36,187 nucleotides of DNA from an uncultured Clostridium sp. (GCA_947568535.1 CANOPF010000008.1:1-36187), one strand, 5' to 3'. Shown: positions 25,876 to 35,366, counted from the first letter of the stretch. Numbers and translations are program-made. The notes: a model not told the origin generated them from the sequence alone.

Positions 25876-27750
25876 TTACTTATGATTTAATTGTTGTAAA
25901 TATACCAATAAAACTGAGATATCTGCTGGAGATACTCCTGATATTCTAGAGGCTTGTCCTATAGATTGTGGATTATATTTACTTAATTTCTGTCTTCCCT
26001 CTAAGCTAATTCCTTTTATTGTCTCATAATCTATTTTTTCTGGTAAAATTTTATTTTCTAGCTTTTTGAATTTTTCTACTTGTGTCTCTTGCATTTTTAT
26101 ATAGCCTTCATATTTTATTTGTATTTCTACTTCTTTTCTTTCTGGTTTTGTTAAATTTGGTCTTTCTTTATCAATTTTTGCTAATTTTTCATAATCCAAT
26201 TCTGTTCTTTTTAATAATTCTGACATTTTTGTTCCTGTTGATAATGGTGAAGTTCTATTTTTTTCTAACCATTGATTTACTTCTTCACTTGGCTTTACTA
26301 CTGTACTTTTTAATCGCTTAATTTCGTTTTCCATGTTTTCTTTTTTCTGTCTAAATTTTTCATATCTTTCATCGGAAATTAACCCAATGGTGTGTCCTAT
26401 CTCTGTTAATCGTAAATCAGCATTGTCTTGCCTTAATAATAACCTATATTCAGCTCTAGAAGTCATCATTCGATAAGGTTCATTTGTTCCTTTTGTGACA
26501 ATATCATCAATTAAAACACCAATATAACCTTGGGTTCTATCTAAAACAAGTGGTTCTTTTCCTTTTATCTTTTGGACAGCATTAATTCCAGCAATCAATC
26601 CTTGACAACCCGCTTCTTCATATCCAGAAGTTCCATTAATTTGTCCAGCCATAAATAATCCTTCTATTCCTTTATATTCTAAAGAAAGTTTCAATTGAGA
26701 AGGATCAATACAATCATACTCAATAGCATATGCTGGTCTAGTAAATTCTGCTTTTTCTAATCCTGGAATTGTACGATATAAAGCAATTTGTACGTCTTCT
26801 GGCAAAGAAGAACTCATTCCTTGGATATACATTTCTTCTGTATCCATTCCTACTGGTTCTACAAACGCCTGATGTCTTGGTTTATCATGAAAACGGATTA
26901 CTTTATCTTCAATGGATGGACAATATCTAGGACCTGTTCCTTCAATGATTCCTCCATACAAAGGAGATCGATGTATGTTTTGTCGAATAATGTCGTGAGT
27001 CTTCTCATTGGTATATGTTAAATAACAATCTACTTGTTTAAAATCTTTTGGCTCATTTTCAAAAGAAAAAGCCTCTATACCATTATCTCCTTTTTGTACT
27101 TCCATTTTACTAAAATCAATACTTCTTCTATTAATTCTTGCAGGCGTTCCTGTTTTAAAACGAATTAATTCTATGCCCAATCTATTTAAACATTGTGACA
27201 ATTGGTTAGCTGATGCTACTCCATCTGGTCCACTTTCTTTACAGAAATCTCCTATGAATATTTTTCCCCTTAAATAGGTTCCTGTGGCTAAAATAACTGT
27301 TTTGACTTTATATATTGCTCCTAAATCTGTTTTAATGGCTACTATTTTTCCATCTTCTACTTGAATATCTACAATTTCTCCTTGCTTTACTTCTAAATTT
27401 TCTTGTTTCTCTAATGTGTGTTTCATTTCTGCTTGATATTTTTTTCGATCGGCTTGTGCTCTTAAAGAATGTACAGCTGGTCCTTTAGATGTATTTAACA
27501 TTTTTATTTGTATCATGGTTTTATCAATGTTTTTTCCCATTTCTCCACCAAGAGCATCAATTTCTCTAACTAAATGTCCTTTTGAGCTTCCTCCTATATG
27601 AGGATTACATGGCATATTAGCAATTGCTTCTAAACTAATAGAAAATATTAGTGTTTTCATTCCTAATCTAGCTGCTGCTAAAGCTGCTTCACATCCAGCA
27701 TGACCTGCACCAACTACTGCTACATCATATTCTCCTGCTATATAATTCAT
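25876..27750 (-). CDS. mnmG: tRNA U34 carboxymethylaminomethyl synthase subunit MnmG (GidA)
   Basis: An FAD protein of 624 residues that works with MnmE to build cmnm5/mnm5 at the wobble uridine of tRNAs for Lys, Glu, Gln, Leu, Arg and Gly. The N-terminal dinucleotide fold [32 protein letters not shown], the [10 protein letters not shown] signature (about residue 155), [13 protein letters not shown] and the MnmG C-terminal domain ([14 protein letters not shown]) are intact. The frame is unbroken, in contrast to its partner gene mnmE. The ATG is preceded by AAAGGAG. A 406-bp gap separates it from mnmE; usually the two are almost adjacent. Confidence 0.97.
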   Translation of the reverse strand: MNYIAGEYDVAVVGAGHAGCEAALAAARLGMKTLIFSISLEAIANMPCNPHIGGSSKGHLVREIDALGGEMGKNIDKTMIQIKMLNTSKGPAVHSLRAQADRKKYQAEMKHTLEKQENLEVKQGEIVDIQVEDGKIVAIKTDLGAIYKVKTVILATGTYLRGKIFIGDFCKESGPDGVASANQLSQCLNRLGIELIRFKTGTPARINRRSIDFSKMEVQKGDNGIEAFSFENEPKDFKQVDCYLTYTNEKTHDIIRQNIHRSPLYGGIIEGTGPRYCPSIEDKVIRFHDKPRHQAFVEPVGMDTEEMYIQGMSSSLPEDVQIALYRTIPGLEKAEFTRPAYAIEYDCIDPSQLKLSLEYKGIEGLFMAGQINGTSGYEEAGCQGLIAGINAVQKIKGKEPLVLDRTQGYIGVLIDDIVTKGTNEPYRMMTSRAEYRLLLRQDNADLRLTEIGHTIGLISDERYEKFRQKKENMENEIKRLKSTVVKPSEEVNQWLEKNRTSPLSTGTKMSELLKRTELDYEKLAKIDKERPNLTKPERKEVEIQIKYEGYIKMQETQVEKFKKLENKILPEKIDYETIKGISLEGRQKLSKYNPQSIGQASRISGVSPADISVLLVYLQQLNHK

Positions 27751-28156
27751 TTTTTTCTCCTTTTTTATTTATTTTTTGTAGAACCATTCACTTCCTTGTG
27801 GAACAAAAATCACTGTTTTCAAGTATGATTAATAATATTTTACTTATCAGTTTTTGTTTGTTGCTTTTTATAAAAATCCCACTTTTCGCTTATTTTTATA
27901 TAGTTTGTCCTATTTTATCTAGTCTGTTTTTTGCTTTTTAATAAAATTTAACCTATGGTTTTTTATTTATGTAACCCAAACATATTTATGTGTAATATTT
28001 TGATTGTTAAAATATTGATTTATCTTCCACATTTTTTCCTTTTGTCTCTCTTGTCTCTAAATTGTATTTATTTTGATTTTATTTGTCGAGGTATATAGTA
28101 TTATTGTTTTTGTATAAAAACCTTTTATTTTTTATTTTAATGGTTTGTGATTGAAA
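27751..28156. other. 406-bp gap between mnmE and mnmG
   Basis: I see no convincing gene. The longest minus-strand mini-ORF (22 codons, starting near 28034) has no ribosome binding site. Weak features on the minus strand: an AACC/GGTT hairpin followed by T-rich DNA shortly after the mnmE stop (28118-28144), a possible weak terminator; and a TTTTTGT/ACAAAAA inverted repeat near 27777-27812 just before the mnmG ribosome binding site. The sequence is otherwise A-rich on the minus strand. Confidence 0.5.
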
Positions 28157-29528
28157 CTATTTTCCTAAACAAAACTTAGAAAATATTTCATTAATAATAT
28201 CTTCACTAGCAACTTCTCCTGTTATTTTTCCTAAATCTTCCAATACATATTGGATAAATATAGCAATAATATCTAATGGCATATTTTTTTGTAAGGCGTC
28301 TTGTGTTTTTTTCACATTTTGTATCGCTTTAGCGATTAACTTCTTATGTCTAAGATTAGTAATCATATTTTCATTATCTAAATTAATTTCATCTAAATGA
28401 AATAGATTCGTTATTTCTTGATTTAACGTTTCTATACCCATATAATTTAATGCAGAAATTTTTATTATGTGTGTACTTACGTTAGTTAACCTTTCGTCCT
28501 GTTCACTTAAAACTGGTTGCAAATCAATTTTGTTTAATAAAATAATTGATTTTTTATTTTTGATAAGTTTTAATATGTCTAAATCTTCTACAGATAATTC
28601 TTTTGTACTATCAAAAATAGCAATAATCAAATCAGCTTCTTTTGTTATTTCTTTAGCTTTAGCTATACCTATTTTTTCTACTTCATCTTTTGCTTGCCTA
28701 ATTCCTGCTGTATCAATTAATTTTAGAGGTATTCCATTAATAGTAACTAATTCCTCTATGGTATCTCTAGTTGTGCCTTCGTATTCTGTTACAATTGCTC
28801 TTTCCTCTTTTAAAATAGCATTTAAAAGTGATGACTTTCCTGCATTGGGCTTTCCTATAATTACTGTTTTTATTCCATCCTTAAGAATTTTTCCATAATG
28901 AAAACTGTTCTCTAACATGATTAATTGTTTCTCTACTTTTATTAACATATTTATTATCTGTTGATTCGTAACATCTTCTATATCATATTCAGGATAATCA
29001 ATAGATACTTCAATATTAACCATGACATCTAAAATGTCTTTTTTTATCTCTGCTATTTGTTTTGATAAAAAACCTTGTAATTGTTTAATGCCTGTTTTGG
29101 CTTCTCTTTCTGATTTTGCATGAATAACGTCAATAACCGATTCTGCTTGCAATAAGTCTATTCTCCCATTCAAAAACGCCCTTTTGGTAAATTCTCCTGG
29201 TTCTGCTAATTTAGCACCATTATCTAAACATAGTTCTAAAATTCTTTTTACGATTACATTTCCACCATGGGAATTAATTTCACACATATTTTCTGTTGTA
29301 TAACTTTTAGGTGCTTTAAAATAGGAAACTAATACTTCATCGATAATTTCTTCTTCTTTCATAATGTTTCCATATTTTATGGTATAACCTTTAATATTTT
29401 CTATCTTCTGTTTCGTTTTTGGTTTAAAAATTTTTTCTAAAATCGTAAAACATTCTTCTCCACTCATTCGGATAATTCCTATTCCTCCAATTCCGTGGCG
29501 CCGTAGATATGGATGCTATTGTACTCAT
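28157..29528 (-). CDS. mnmE: tRNA modification GTPase MnmE (TrmE), 456 aa with CGGA at codon 12
   Basis: MnmE partners MnmG in U34 modification of tRNA. From ATG 29528 (GGAG eight bases upstream) the frame reads MSTIASISTAP and then meets an extra C. With CGGA as one glycine it continues GIGGIGIIRMSGEECF, matching the conserved N-terminal PG-x-GG-GI-R-SG motif. Downstream are the folate-binding domain, the G domain (GKPNAGKSSLLN, DTAGIR, NKID) and the C-terminal CLGK with its essential cysteine, all intact. Total length 456 is normal for the family. Starting at ATG 29467 instead would remove the first beta strand and motif and has no good ribosome binding site. This is a conserved housekeeping gene with a fully preserved reading frame, so decay is unlikely. 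I infer recoding; a sequence error cannot be excluded from this window alone. Confidence 0.9.
29492..29495 (-). other. recoding site 4: CGGA quadruplet in mnmE (Gly12)
   Basis: Minus strand reads ACG GCG CCA CGGA ATT GGA GGA ATA. CGG is codon 12 from ATG 29528. Omitting the C restores the A-P-G-I-G-G-I-G motif, which is nearly invariant in MnmE. Confidence 0.85.
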
Positions 29529-29609
29529 TTTATTTTCTCCTTTATTATGATGATATTTTTTATTTTATCACATTATGTTAATTTTTAAAATACTTTTTAT
29601 AAAAATCCT

Positions 29610-29673
29610 AAAAATAAAAGAGGTCTTAGAACAAGATTACAAAATAATTTGTAAAATCTGACCTTTGACCTCT
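29610..29673 (-). terminator. terminator of the jag transcript, with nested hairpin
   Basis: The outer arms AGAGGTC/GACCTCT (29667-29673 with 29619-29625) enclose an inner hairpin built from AGATTTTACAAA and TTTTGTAATCT, and T-rich DNA follows on the minus strand (29610-29618). It lies just after the jag stop codon. Confidence 0.7.
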
Positions 29674-29680
29674 GATTTTA

Positions 29681-30391
29681 TCATACTTTATCATAATTTT
29701 TTAACGATACGACTATTCTTCTATATGGTTCTTCTCCTATGCTCATTGTTTCAATTTTTGTGTTTTTTTGTAACTTACTATGAATAATTTTTCTTTCATA
29801 GGCTTGCATAGGTTCTAACTTAATAGATTTTTTTGTTCTTACCACTGTTCTTGCTACTTTCTCTGCTAATTCTTGTAATGTTTTTTCTCTTTTTGCTTTA
29901 TATCCTTCTACATCTAAGATAACTCTAACTTTATTATGAATTCCTTTGCCTGCAATTGCTGATAAAATATTCTGTAAAGCATAAAGAGTTTCTCCTCTAT
30001 AGCCAATTAAATATCCTAAATTTTCGTTTGTTATGTCAACATTTAAATAAGAATCTGTACTTTTTATGATATATTTCGTATTTTCTGGTAAATGTAAAAC
30101 AAATTGTTTTAAAAAAGTTTCTAGATTTTCCTTTGCTTTGTCTCGTTCTTCTTGGCTTAATTCAATTTCTTTTTTTATACTATGTGTTACTTTACTTTCT
30201 TCTATTGCTCTGTTTTTTAATTTCATTTCTACTTTAACCACTCTAGGTGTTAAAATACTAAAAAAACTTCTTTTGTCTTCACTTTCTAAAACTTTAATTT
30301 CTACACAGTCTCTTGAAACGTTTAATTGTTTTAACCCTTTTTCAATTGCTTCATTTGTAGTCTTTCCTTCAGAAATAATCGTTTTTTCCAT
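29681..30391 (-). CDS. jag: Jag/KhpB RNA-binding protein
   Basis: A 236-residue RNA-binding protein with the usual three parts: a Jag_N domain (about 1-52, SEGKTTNEAIEKGLKQL), a type-II KH domain (about 95-170, with GYLIGYRGETLYALQNIL; the GxxG-type loop reads GYRG) and an R3H domain (about 175-235; YERKIIHSKLQ). KhpB forms a complex with KhpA and controls cell elongation in Firmicutes. It begins directly at the end of yidC (no gap), the standard yidC-jag arrangement. Confidence 0.93.
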   Translation of the reverse strand: MEKTIISEGKTTNEAIEKGLKQLNVSRDCVEIKVLESEDKRSFFSILTPRVVKVEMKLKNRAIEESKVTHSIKKEIELSQEERDKAKENLETFLKQFVLHLPENTKYIIKSTDSYLNVDITNENLGYLIGYRGETLYALQNILSAIAGKGIHNKVRVILDVEGYKAKREKTLQELAEKVARTVVRTKKSIKLEPMQAYERKIIHSKLQKNTKIETMSIGEEPYRRIVVSLKNYDKV

Positions 30392-31297
30392 TTATTGCTC
30401 CTCCTCATCATCTTCCTTGATGACTCTATTTAATATTATTCTTTCTAGAATCATAAGTATATTGCTCATTAACCAATACAATGCTAATCCTAATGGAGCA
30501 ACAAAGGCTATAGAAATTGACATAATTGGCATCATCCAAGACATCATTTTATTGGTTTGCATTACAGCATCCACTTCATTTTCTTCTTGTTTTGACTCTA
30601 ATTCTTTTCCTGTTTCTCCATCAATAACAGTTTCTTTCTTTTTACTTATCTGATTCTGTTGCATAGTTGTTGTCATTCTAATTGAAATAAAAGAAGATAA
30701 TATATATAAAATTGGTATAATATAAACAGTATAATCTGCCATATTTTGCTGTGGTATTTTACTTAAATCTAGACCAAAAAAACTCATTTGTATATTTAAT
30801 TTATCTACCATTGCATCTTCTGGATTTCTCTCTTTTAACCACTGATATTCTCTAATCAAATCAATTTCTGGATAAACTTTACTAACTTCTCTACCCTCTT
30901 CTTGTAATTGATTTACATATTTATGAATATCTTCTGATGAAAGCTTTTCCATATAAGTGATTGGACTTCTTACTAAATAAAAAATAGATAATAAAAGTAA
31001 CATTTGGATAATGGCAGTCAAACATCCACTAAATGGACTCATTTTTTCTGTCTTATAAAGGTTCATAATTTCTTGATTCATTTTTTCTGGATCATTTTTA
31101 TATTTAAATTGTAAAACCTTCATCTTTTCTTGCATCTGTGCACTTTTCTTCATTGTTTTTTGCTGTTTTATGGATAAAGGTAACAATAATAATTTTATGG
31201 TAATCGTAAATAATATAATAGCAATCCCATAATTATTTACAATATTGTATAAAAATGATAATAAATAACCAAAAAAATTGGCAAAAAATTCAAACAT
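30392..31297 (-). CDS. yidC: membrane protein insertase YidC/OxaA
   Basis: A 301-residue insertase of the short Gram-positive type. The first conserved helix (YGIAIILFTITIKLLLLPL, about 24-42) carries a Lys where many YidC proteins have the hydrophilic-groove Arg. A charged coiled-coil hairpin follows (about 43-80), then MSPFSGCLTAIIQMLLLLSI, a long extracytoplasmic loop, a helix near 190, and two close C-terminal helices (about 245-285). No lipobox signal peptide is seen. The C-terminus ends EEDDEEEQ. It lies between yidD and jag and inserts membrane proteins with or without SecYEG. Confidence 0.93.
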   Translation of the reverse strand: MFEFFANFFGYLLSFLYNIVNNYGIAIILFTITIKLLLLPLSIKQQKTMKKSAQMQEKMKVLQFKYKNDPEKMNQEIMNLYKTEKMSPFSGCLTAIIQMLLLLSIFYLVRSPITYMEKLSSEDIHKYVNQLQEEGREVSKVYPEIDLIREYQWLKERNPEDAMVDKLNIQMSFFGLDLSKIPQQNMADYTVYIIPILYILSSFISIRMTTTMQQNQISKKKETVIDGETGKELESKQEENEVDAVMQTNKMMSWMMPIMSISIAFVAPLGLALYWLMSNILMILERIILNRVIKEDDEEEQ

Positions 31298-31316
31298 TAA
31301 TTCATTCCTCCTAGCT

Positions 31317-31535
31317 CTATTTTAATGGATCATATCCTCCCTTTGAAAAAGGATTGCATTTTAATATTCGATAAATTCCTTTTATCGATCCTTTTCCTGC
31401 TCCATATTTTTGAATGGCCTGTTTCGTATATTCTGAGCAAGTTGGATAATATTTGCAATGAACATTTTTACTTTCTATCCAGACAGATATATGCTTTTGA
31501 TACATATGAATAAATCCTATCAGTATTTTTTTCAT
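31317..31535 (-). CDS. yidD: membrane protein insertion efficiency factor YidD
   Basis: A 72-residue protein with the family signature CKYYPTCSEYTKQAIQKYG and the closing KCNPFSKGGYDPLK. It is thought to aid YidC-dependent insertion. It overlaps the end of rnpA by 4 bp, giving translational coupling, and precedes yidC by 19 bp. Confidence 0.95.
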   Translation of the reverse strand: MKKILIGFIHMYQKHISVWIESKNVHCKYYPTCSEYTKQAIQKYGAGKGSIKGIYRILKCNPFSKGGYDPLK

Positions 31536-31885
31536 CTATCTTCCTCTATCATTTTTGCTTTATCAAAGATTTCTTTCATATCTCTTTTTATATTCTGAAA
31601 AGTAGCCTTTTCTATATTGATTTTCTTTTTCCATAAAAAAATGATAGAATTTCCTTCTTTGAGTATTGTTTCATACAATCGATAATTTTCTCTGATCAAT
31701 CTTTTTATCTTATTTCTTTTAACTGCATTGGCTAATTTTACACCAATAGCAATTCCTAAATAATTTATATCTTGTTTTCCATGTTGCCTAACAAAAGCTT
31801 CTATATATTTTCCAGAATAATACTTCCCTTTTGATAAAACATTTCTAAATTCATAATTTTTTTTCATCATTTTCGTTTTTTTCAT
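31532..31885 (-). CDS. rnpA: ribonuclease P protein component
   Basis: The protein subunit of RNase P (117 aa), which helps the RNA subunit remove tRNA 5' leaders. The conserved RNR-type motif is seen as AVKRNKIKRLIRENYR (about 54-69), along with the N-terminal KKNYEFRNVLSKGKYYSGKY and the C-terminal amphipathic helix. The ATG at 31885 has AAAGGA upstream with a slightly long spacing; internal ATGs at codons 6 and 7 are alternatives. It is the usual partner of rpmH. Confidence 0.93.
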   Translation of the reverse strand: MKKTKMMKKNYEFRNVLSKGKYYSGKYIEAFVRQHGKQDINYLGIAIGVKLANAVKRNKIKRLIRENYRLYETILKEGNSIIFLWKKKINIEKATFQNIKRDMKEIFDKAKMIEEDR

Positions 31886-31941
31886 GGTACTTTTTTCCTT
31901 TCTTTCACACTAAATATAAGGAAAAAATCTAATTTTTAAGG

Positions 31942-31999
31942 TAATTATGTTGAAAAGGCTCGCTTGTGCGGCCTTAACATCATCACAAAAACATAATTA
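31942..31999 (-). promoter_or_regulatory. long hairpin between rpmH and rnpA
   Basis: The outer 10-bp arms (31942-31951 with 31990-31999) enclose a second stem (31955-31963 with 31968-31975; arms AAGGC-CGC and GCG-GCCTT, one bulge, 4-base loop). There is no T-run, so it is not a standard terminator. The rpmH stop codon lies inside the outer stem. It could set the rpmH:rnpA ratio by processing or protecting the 3' end. Confidence 0.6.
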
Positions 32000-32131
32000 T
32001 GCTGTCAATTTTTTTCTACCTTTTGCTCTTCTTGCTTTTAATATATTTCTTCCAGCTCTTGTTTTCATTCTTTTCATAAATCCATGTTCTTTCTTTTCTT
32101 GTCTATTTTTTGGTTGAAATGTTCTTTTCAT
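31997..32131 (-). CDS. rpmH: ribosomal protein bL34
   Basis: A 44-residue basic protein with the typical start [19 protein letters not shown] and end [11 protein letters not shown]. Its ATG has GGAGGTG eight bases upstream and a strong promoter at 32171-32200. bL34 at the origin, divergent from dnaA, is a hallmark of bacterial oriC regions. Confidence 0.97.
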   Translation of the reverse strand: MKRTFQPKNRQEKKEHGFMKRMKTRAGRNILKARRAKGRKKLTA

Positions 32132-32170
32132 TTTCCCTACACCTCCTACTGATAATCAACAAGTATATCG

Positions 32171-32200
32171 ATTATACCTCATGGCAATATTAAAAGTCAA
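32171..32200 (-). promoter_or_regulatory. promoter of rpmH-rnpA-yidD-yidC-jag
   Basis: Minus strand: TTGACT (32195-32200), an 18-base spacer, and TATAAT (32171-32176). Confidence 0.8.
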
Positions 32201-32332
32201 GTAATTTTATTATTTTTTTGCAAAAAAACTTAAGGATTTAAGGGATTTGACTATTTTTAGATTTCTTTTATTTTATACTTTTTATGTAACTTTTTATTGT
32301 CATTTTACCATGATCGAAAAAAAAATATATAG

Positions 32333-32543
32333 TTTTCCACAGTTTTTTTTGGTTTTATCCACAGAAAAAAATTTTTTTCCACAATTTTATTGACTTATTA
32401 TATATAAATCTGTTATGATTGGGGGGTAAAAAATTTTAAGAGATTTTGACTGAAAATACTTGAATTTCTGTTCGTATAAAATCGTCTTTTTTTTACAAAT
32501 ATATGACAAAGTTATCAACAATTGTGGATAACTTTGTGGATAA
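32333..32543. other. oriC: oriC, upstream part: DnaA box cluster before dnaA
   Basis: A perfect TTATCCACA box is at 32355-32363. Near-matches TTTTCCACA are at 32333-32341 and 32375-32383, and TTATCAACA is at 32512-32520. Two perfect boxes in reverse orientation (TGTGGATAA) are at 32523-32531 and 32535-32543. The surrounding DNA is extremely AT-rich. The last three boxes lie between the dnaA promoter and its start codon, which fits autoregulation by DnaA. Confidence 0.88.
32390..32419 (+). promoter_or_regulatory. dnaA promoter
   Basis: TTGACT (32390-32395), an 18-base spacer, and TATGAT (32414-32419) with TGT before it. It is embedded in the DnaA box cluster. Confidence 0.65.
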
Positions 32544-32568
32544 CTCAAATTTAGAAGGGATGATTTTA

Positions 32569-33927
32569 ATGGCTCTTGAAAAAGAAGAACTAATGGAAAA
32601 AATAAAAAACGAATTAAGACCAGAACTTACTAAAATCTCTTTTGACACTTGGATTAGTCCGTTAAACATTCGAAGTATTGATGGAAGCCACATTGTATTT
32701 ACGACTGTTTCCGAATTCCAAAGAGATTTTGTTGAAAATAAATATAAACCTTTGCTTTTAAATACTTTAAGATTTATTACGAATAAAGACTGGACATATA
32801 CAGTTATTGATTTAGAAAAAGAGGCATTGAAGGGAGAAGAAAATATCATTTCAGAAGACAAACCTAATGGCAATTCAATAGAAGTGGAATCAAACAAGTC
32901 AACATTAAATCCTAAATATACCTTTGAAACATTTGTTGTAGGCGATAATAACAAATTTGCACATGCCGCCGCTTTAGCTGTTGGAAATGAACCAGCCAAT
33001 TCTTACAATCCTTTATTTTTGTATGGGGGAGTAGGATTAGGAAAAACTCACTTAATGCACGCTATTGGAAATAGAATATTAGAAAATAATAGAAATTGCA
33101 ATGTATTATATGTAACCTCTGAGAAATTTACCAATCAATTAATAAACGCCATAAAAGATAATAAAAATGAGATTTTTAGAAATAGATATAGAACAATCGA
33201 TGTTTTACTTATTGATGATATTCAATTTATAGCAGGGAAAGAAAGAATTCAAGAAGAGTTTTTCCATACCTTTAATTCTTTATATGAAGATAGAAAACAA
33301 ATTATTATCTCTAGTGATAAGCCACCAAGAGATATTCCTTTTTTAGAAGATAGATTAAAATCAAGATTTGAATGGGGACTTTTAGCAGATATATCTTGTC
33401 CAGACTACGAAACACGTTTTGCTATTTTAAGAAAAAAAGCACAAGATGAAAACGTAATCATTGATGACTATATTCTTTCTAATATAGCCAATAAAATAGA
33501 TTCTAATATTCGAGAATTAGAAGGAGTATTTAATAAAGTAGTTGCTAGAGCTTCGTTAACACATAGTCCAATTACCATTGAATTAGCAGAAAAAATTATT
33601 AATGAATTTAAATATGAAAGCGAAAAAGTAATTTCTTGTGATTTTATTAAAGAAACTGTTGCAAAATATTTTAGCATAAGCAAAGAAGACTTATCTGGAA
33701 ATAAACGATCAAATGACATTGCTTTTCCAAGACAGATTGCCATGTATCTATGTAGAGAAATTGCCAATATGTCTTATCCTCAGATAGGAGTGGACTTTGG
33801 AGGAAGAGATCATTCTACTGTTATGCATGGATGCAAAAAAATAGAAAAAGAAATGAAAGAAAAAAATAACACTAAATTAATTGTGGATAGTGTGAAAAAC
33901 ATTATCATTGATGGGAAACAATCATAA
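32569..33927 (+). CDS. dnaA: chromosomal replication initiator DnaA
   Basis: The AAA+ initiator, 452 residues from ATG 32569. Domain I (about 1-80, with KISFDTWISPL), a short linker, the AAA+ domain III (NPKYTFETFVVG, Walker A GGVGLGKTHL, Walker B LLIDDIQFI) and the C-terminal DNA-binding domain IV with the DnaA signature GGRDHSTVMHG. The frame is open from 32503, but that upstream part consists of DnaA boxes and lacks a ribosome binding site; AGAAGGGATG just before 32569 supports the shorter start. Confidence 0.97.
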   Translation: MALEKEELMEKIKNELRPELTKISFDTWISPLNIRSIDGSHIVFTTVSEFQRDFVENKYKPLLLNTLRFITNKDWTYTVIDLEKEALKGEENIISEDKPNGNSIEVESNKSTLNPKYTFETFVVGDNNKFAHAAALAVGNEPANSYNPLFLYGGVGLGKTHLMHAIGNRILENNRNCNVLYVTSEKFTNQLINAIKDNKNEIFRNRYRTIDVLLIDDIQFIAGKERIQEEFFHTFNSLYEDRKQIIISSDKPPRDIPFLEDRLKSRFEWGLLADISCPDYETRFAILRKKAQDENVIIDDYILSNIANKIDSNIRELEGVFNKVVARASLTHSPITIELAEKIINEFKYESEKVISCDFIKETVAKYFSISKEDLSGNKRSNDIAFPRQIAMYLCREIANMSYPQIGVDFGGRDHSTVMHGCKKIEKEMKEKNNTKLIVDSVKNIIIDGKQS

Positions 33928-34023
33928 AGTAAAACAAATTCAAACCTTTTTAAAATTTGTGTTTGAAAAAACATTGTTTGTTAAAACAATAATCAAGTCG
34001 TTCTTACGGAAACTATACATTGA

Positions 34024-34211
34024 ATATCCACACCCCTATGTGAATAACCTGTTTATAACCTGTGTATATCTAAGAATTTAAGAAATCAATTGGAAACCTG
34101 TGGATAAATTAATAAGTTTTCCACTAAGTTATAAACATGATTTTTACTAGGGCTTGTAACTTTCAACATAGTTTTCCACAGTTTCCACAGTGCCTAATAC
34201 TATTACTACTA
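34024..34211. other. oriC: oriC, dnaA-dnaN part: DnaA boxes and DnaA-trio element
   Basis: A perfect box TGTGGATAA is at 34099-34107, with one-mismatch boxes at 34024-34032 and 34039-34047 and close variants TTTTCCACA at 34172-34180 and GTTTCCACA at 34181-34189. Directly after these comes TGCC and then CTA TTA CTA CTA (34200-34211), which on the other strand reads 3'-GAT AAT GAT GAT, the DnaA-trio pattern that marks the unwinding site in Bacillus. An AT-only stretch follows. The 318-bp gap between dnaA and dnaN is thus the likely melting site. Confidence 0.85.
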
Positions 34212-34245
34212 ATAATATTATATTAAATATAAAGGAGGAAACAAG

Positions 34246-35364
34246 ATGAAAATTGTTTGTTATAAGGATAAAATCCTTAAAGCAATTAATTCCGTAGTAA
34301 AGGGTGTAGCTTCAAAAACAACTATGCCTGTACTTGAAGGAATATTAATCCAAACCAATGATAAAGAAATAAAATTAACTACCTATGATTTAGAAATAGG
34401 AATTGAATACATTATGGAATGTGAAGTAAAAGAACAAGGAAATACAGTAGTCAATGCTATTATGTTTAGCGAAATCATTAGAAAACTACCAGATACAGAA
34501 ATTTATATTTCCTTAAATGAACAAAAATTATTAGAAATTGAATGTGAAGGCTCTTTATACAAATTAGCAACAATGAATCCAGAAGAATTTCCAGAATTAC
34601 CTAAAATTGAAGTAGAAAATTCTATTGAAGTAGAGCAAAATTTATTGAAAACGATGATAAGAAAGACAATATTTGCCGTAAGTACAGAGGAAAGTAGACC
34701 AATCTTTACAGGATGTTTATTCGAAATTGAAAATAATAAGCTAACATTAGTTTCAGTAGATGGTTTCCGATTAGCTTTAAGATCAATGTATTTAAATAAA
34801 CAGACAAACAACTTTAAAGCTGTTATACCAGGAAAAACTTTAAATGAAGTGAATAAAATTATTTCCGATTCATTTGAAACAATAAAAATTGGAGTAGCCA
34901 AAAATCAAGCTCTATTTGAAATGGATAACTGCAAAATAGTAACAAGAATTTTAGATGGGGAATTTTTAAATTATAAAAATGTCATTCCAAGTAATTGGGA
35001 AACCAGAATCAAAGTAAATAAAAGTAATATACAAAATAGTTTTGAAAGAATAAGTTTAATATCAGCATCAACAGTTGAAAAAGAAAAAAAGTATCCAGTA
35101 AAGGTTCAAGTCGATATAGGAAAAGTAATTATTTCGTGTACTAACCAAACGGGTGATGCAAAAGAAGAGTTATATGTTTCTACAGAAGGGAAAAATTTAG
35201 AAGCAGGATTTAATCCTAAATATTTTTTAGATAGTTTAAAAGCAATAGAAGATGAAGAGGTCTATATCGAATTTGGAACAAGTATATCACCATGTTTAAT
35301 AAAATCGATTGAAAATAATGACTATACTTATATGATTTTACCAATTCGATTAAAAGAAGATTAA
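34246..35364 (+). CDS. dnaN: DNA polymerase III sliding clamp (beta subunit)
   Basis: A 372-residue clamp with three repeated clamp folds: domain 1 (KAINSVVKGVASKTTMPVLEGI), domain 2 (LLKTMIRKTIFAVSTEESRPIFTGC) and domain 3 ending in the conserved YTYMILPIRL. The dimer ring tethers Pol III and other enzymes to DNA. The start ATG has AAAGGAGG seven bases upstream and directly follows the origin's AT-rich unwinding stretch. Confidence 0.97.
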   Translation: MKIVCYKDKILKAINSVVKGVASKTTMPVLEGILIQTNDKEIKLTTYDLEIGIEYIMECEVKEQGNTVVNAIMFSEIIRKLPDTEIYISLNEQKLLEIECEGSLYKLATMNPEEFPELPKIEVENSIEVEQNLLKTMIRKTIFAVSTEESRPIFTGCLFEIENNKLTLVSVDGFRLALRSMYLNKQTNNFKAVIPGKTLNEVNKIISDSFETIKIGVAKNQALFEMDNCKIVTRILDGEFLNYKNVIPSNWETRIKVNKSNIQNSFERISLISASTVEKEKKYPVKVQVDIGKVIISCTNQTGDAKEELYVSTEGKNLEAGFNPKYFLDSLKAIEDEEVYIEFGTSISPCLIKSIENNDYTYMILPIRLKED

Positions 35365-35366
35365 AG

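Noticed and set aside
32503..32568. Longer dnaA start at 32503
   Set aside because: The extra codons are made of DnaA boxes, and there is no ribosome binding site; 32569 has one.
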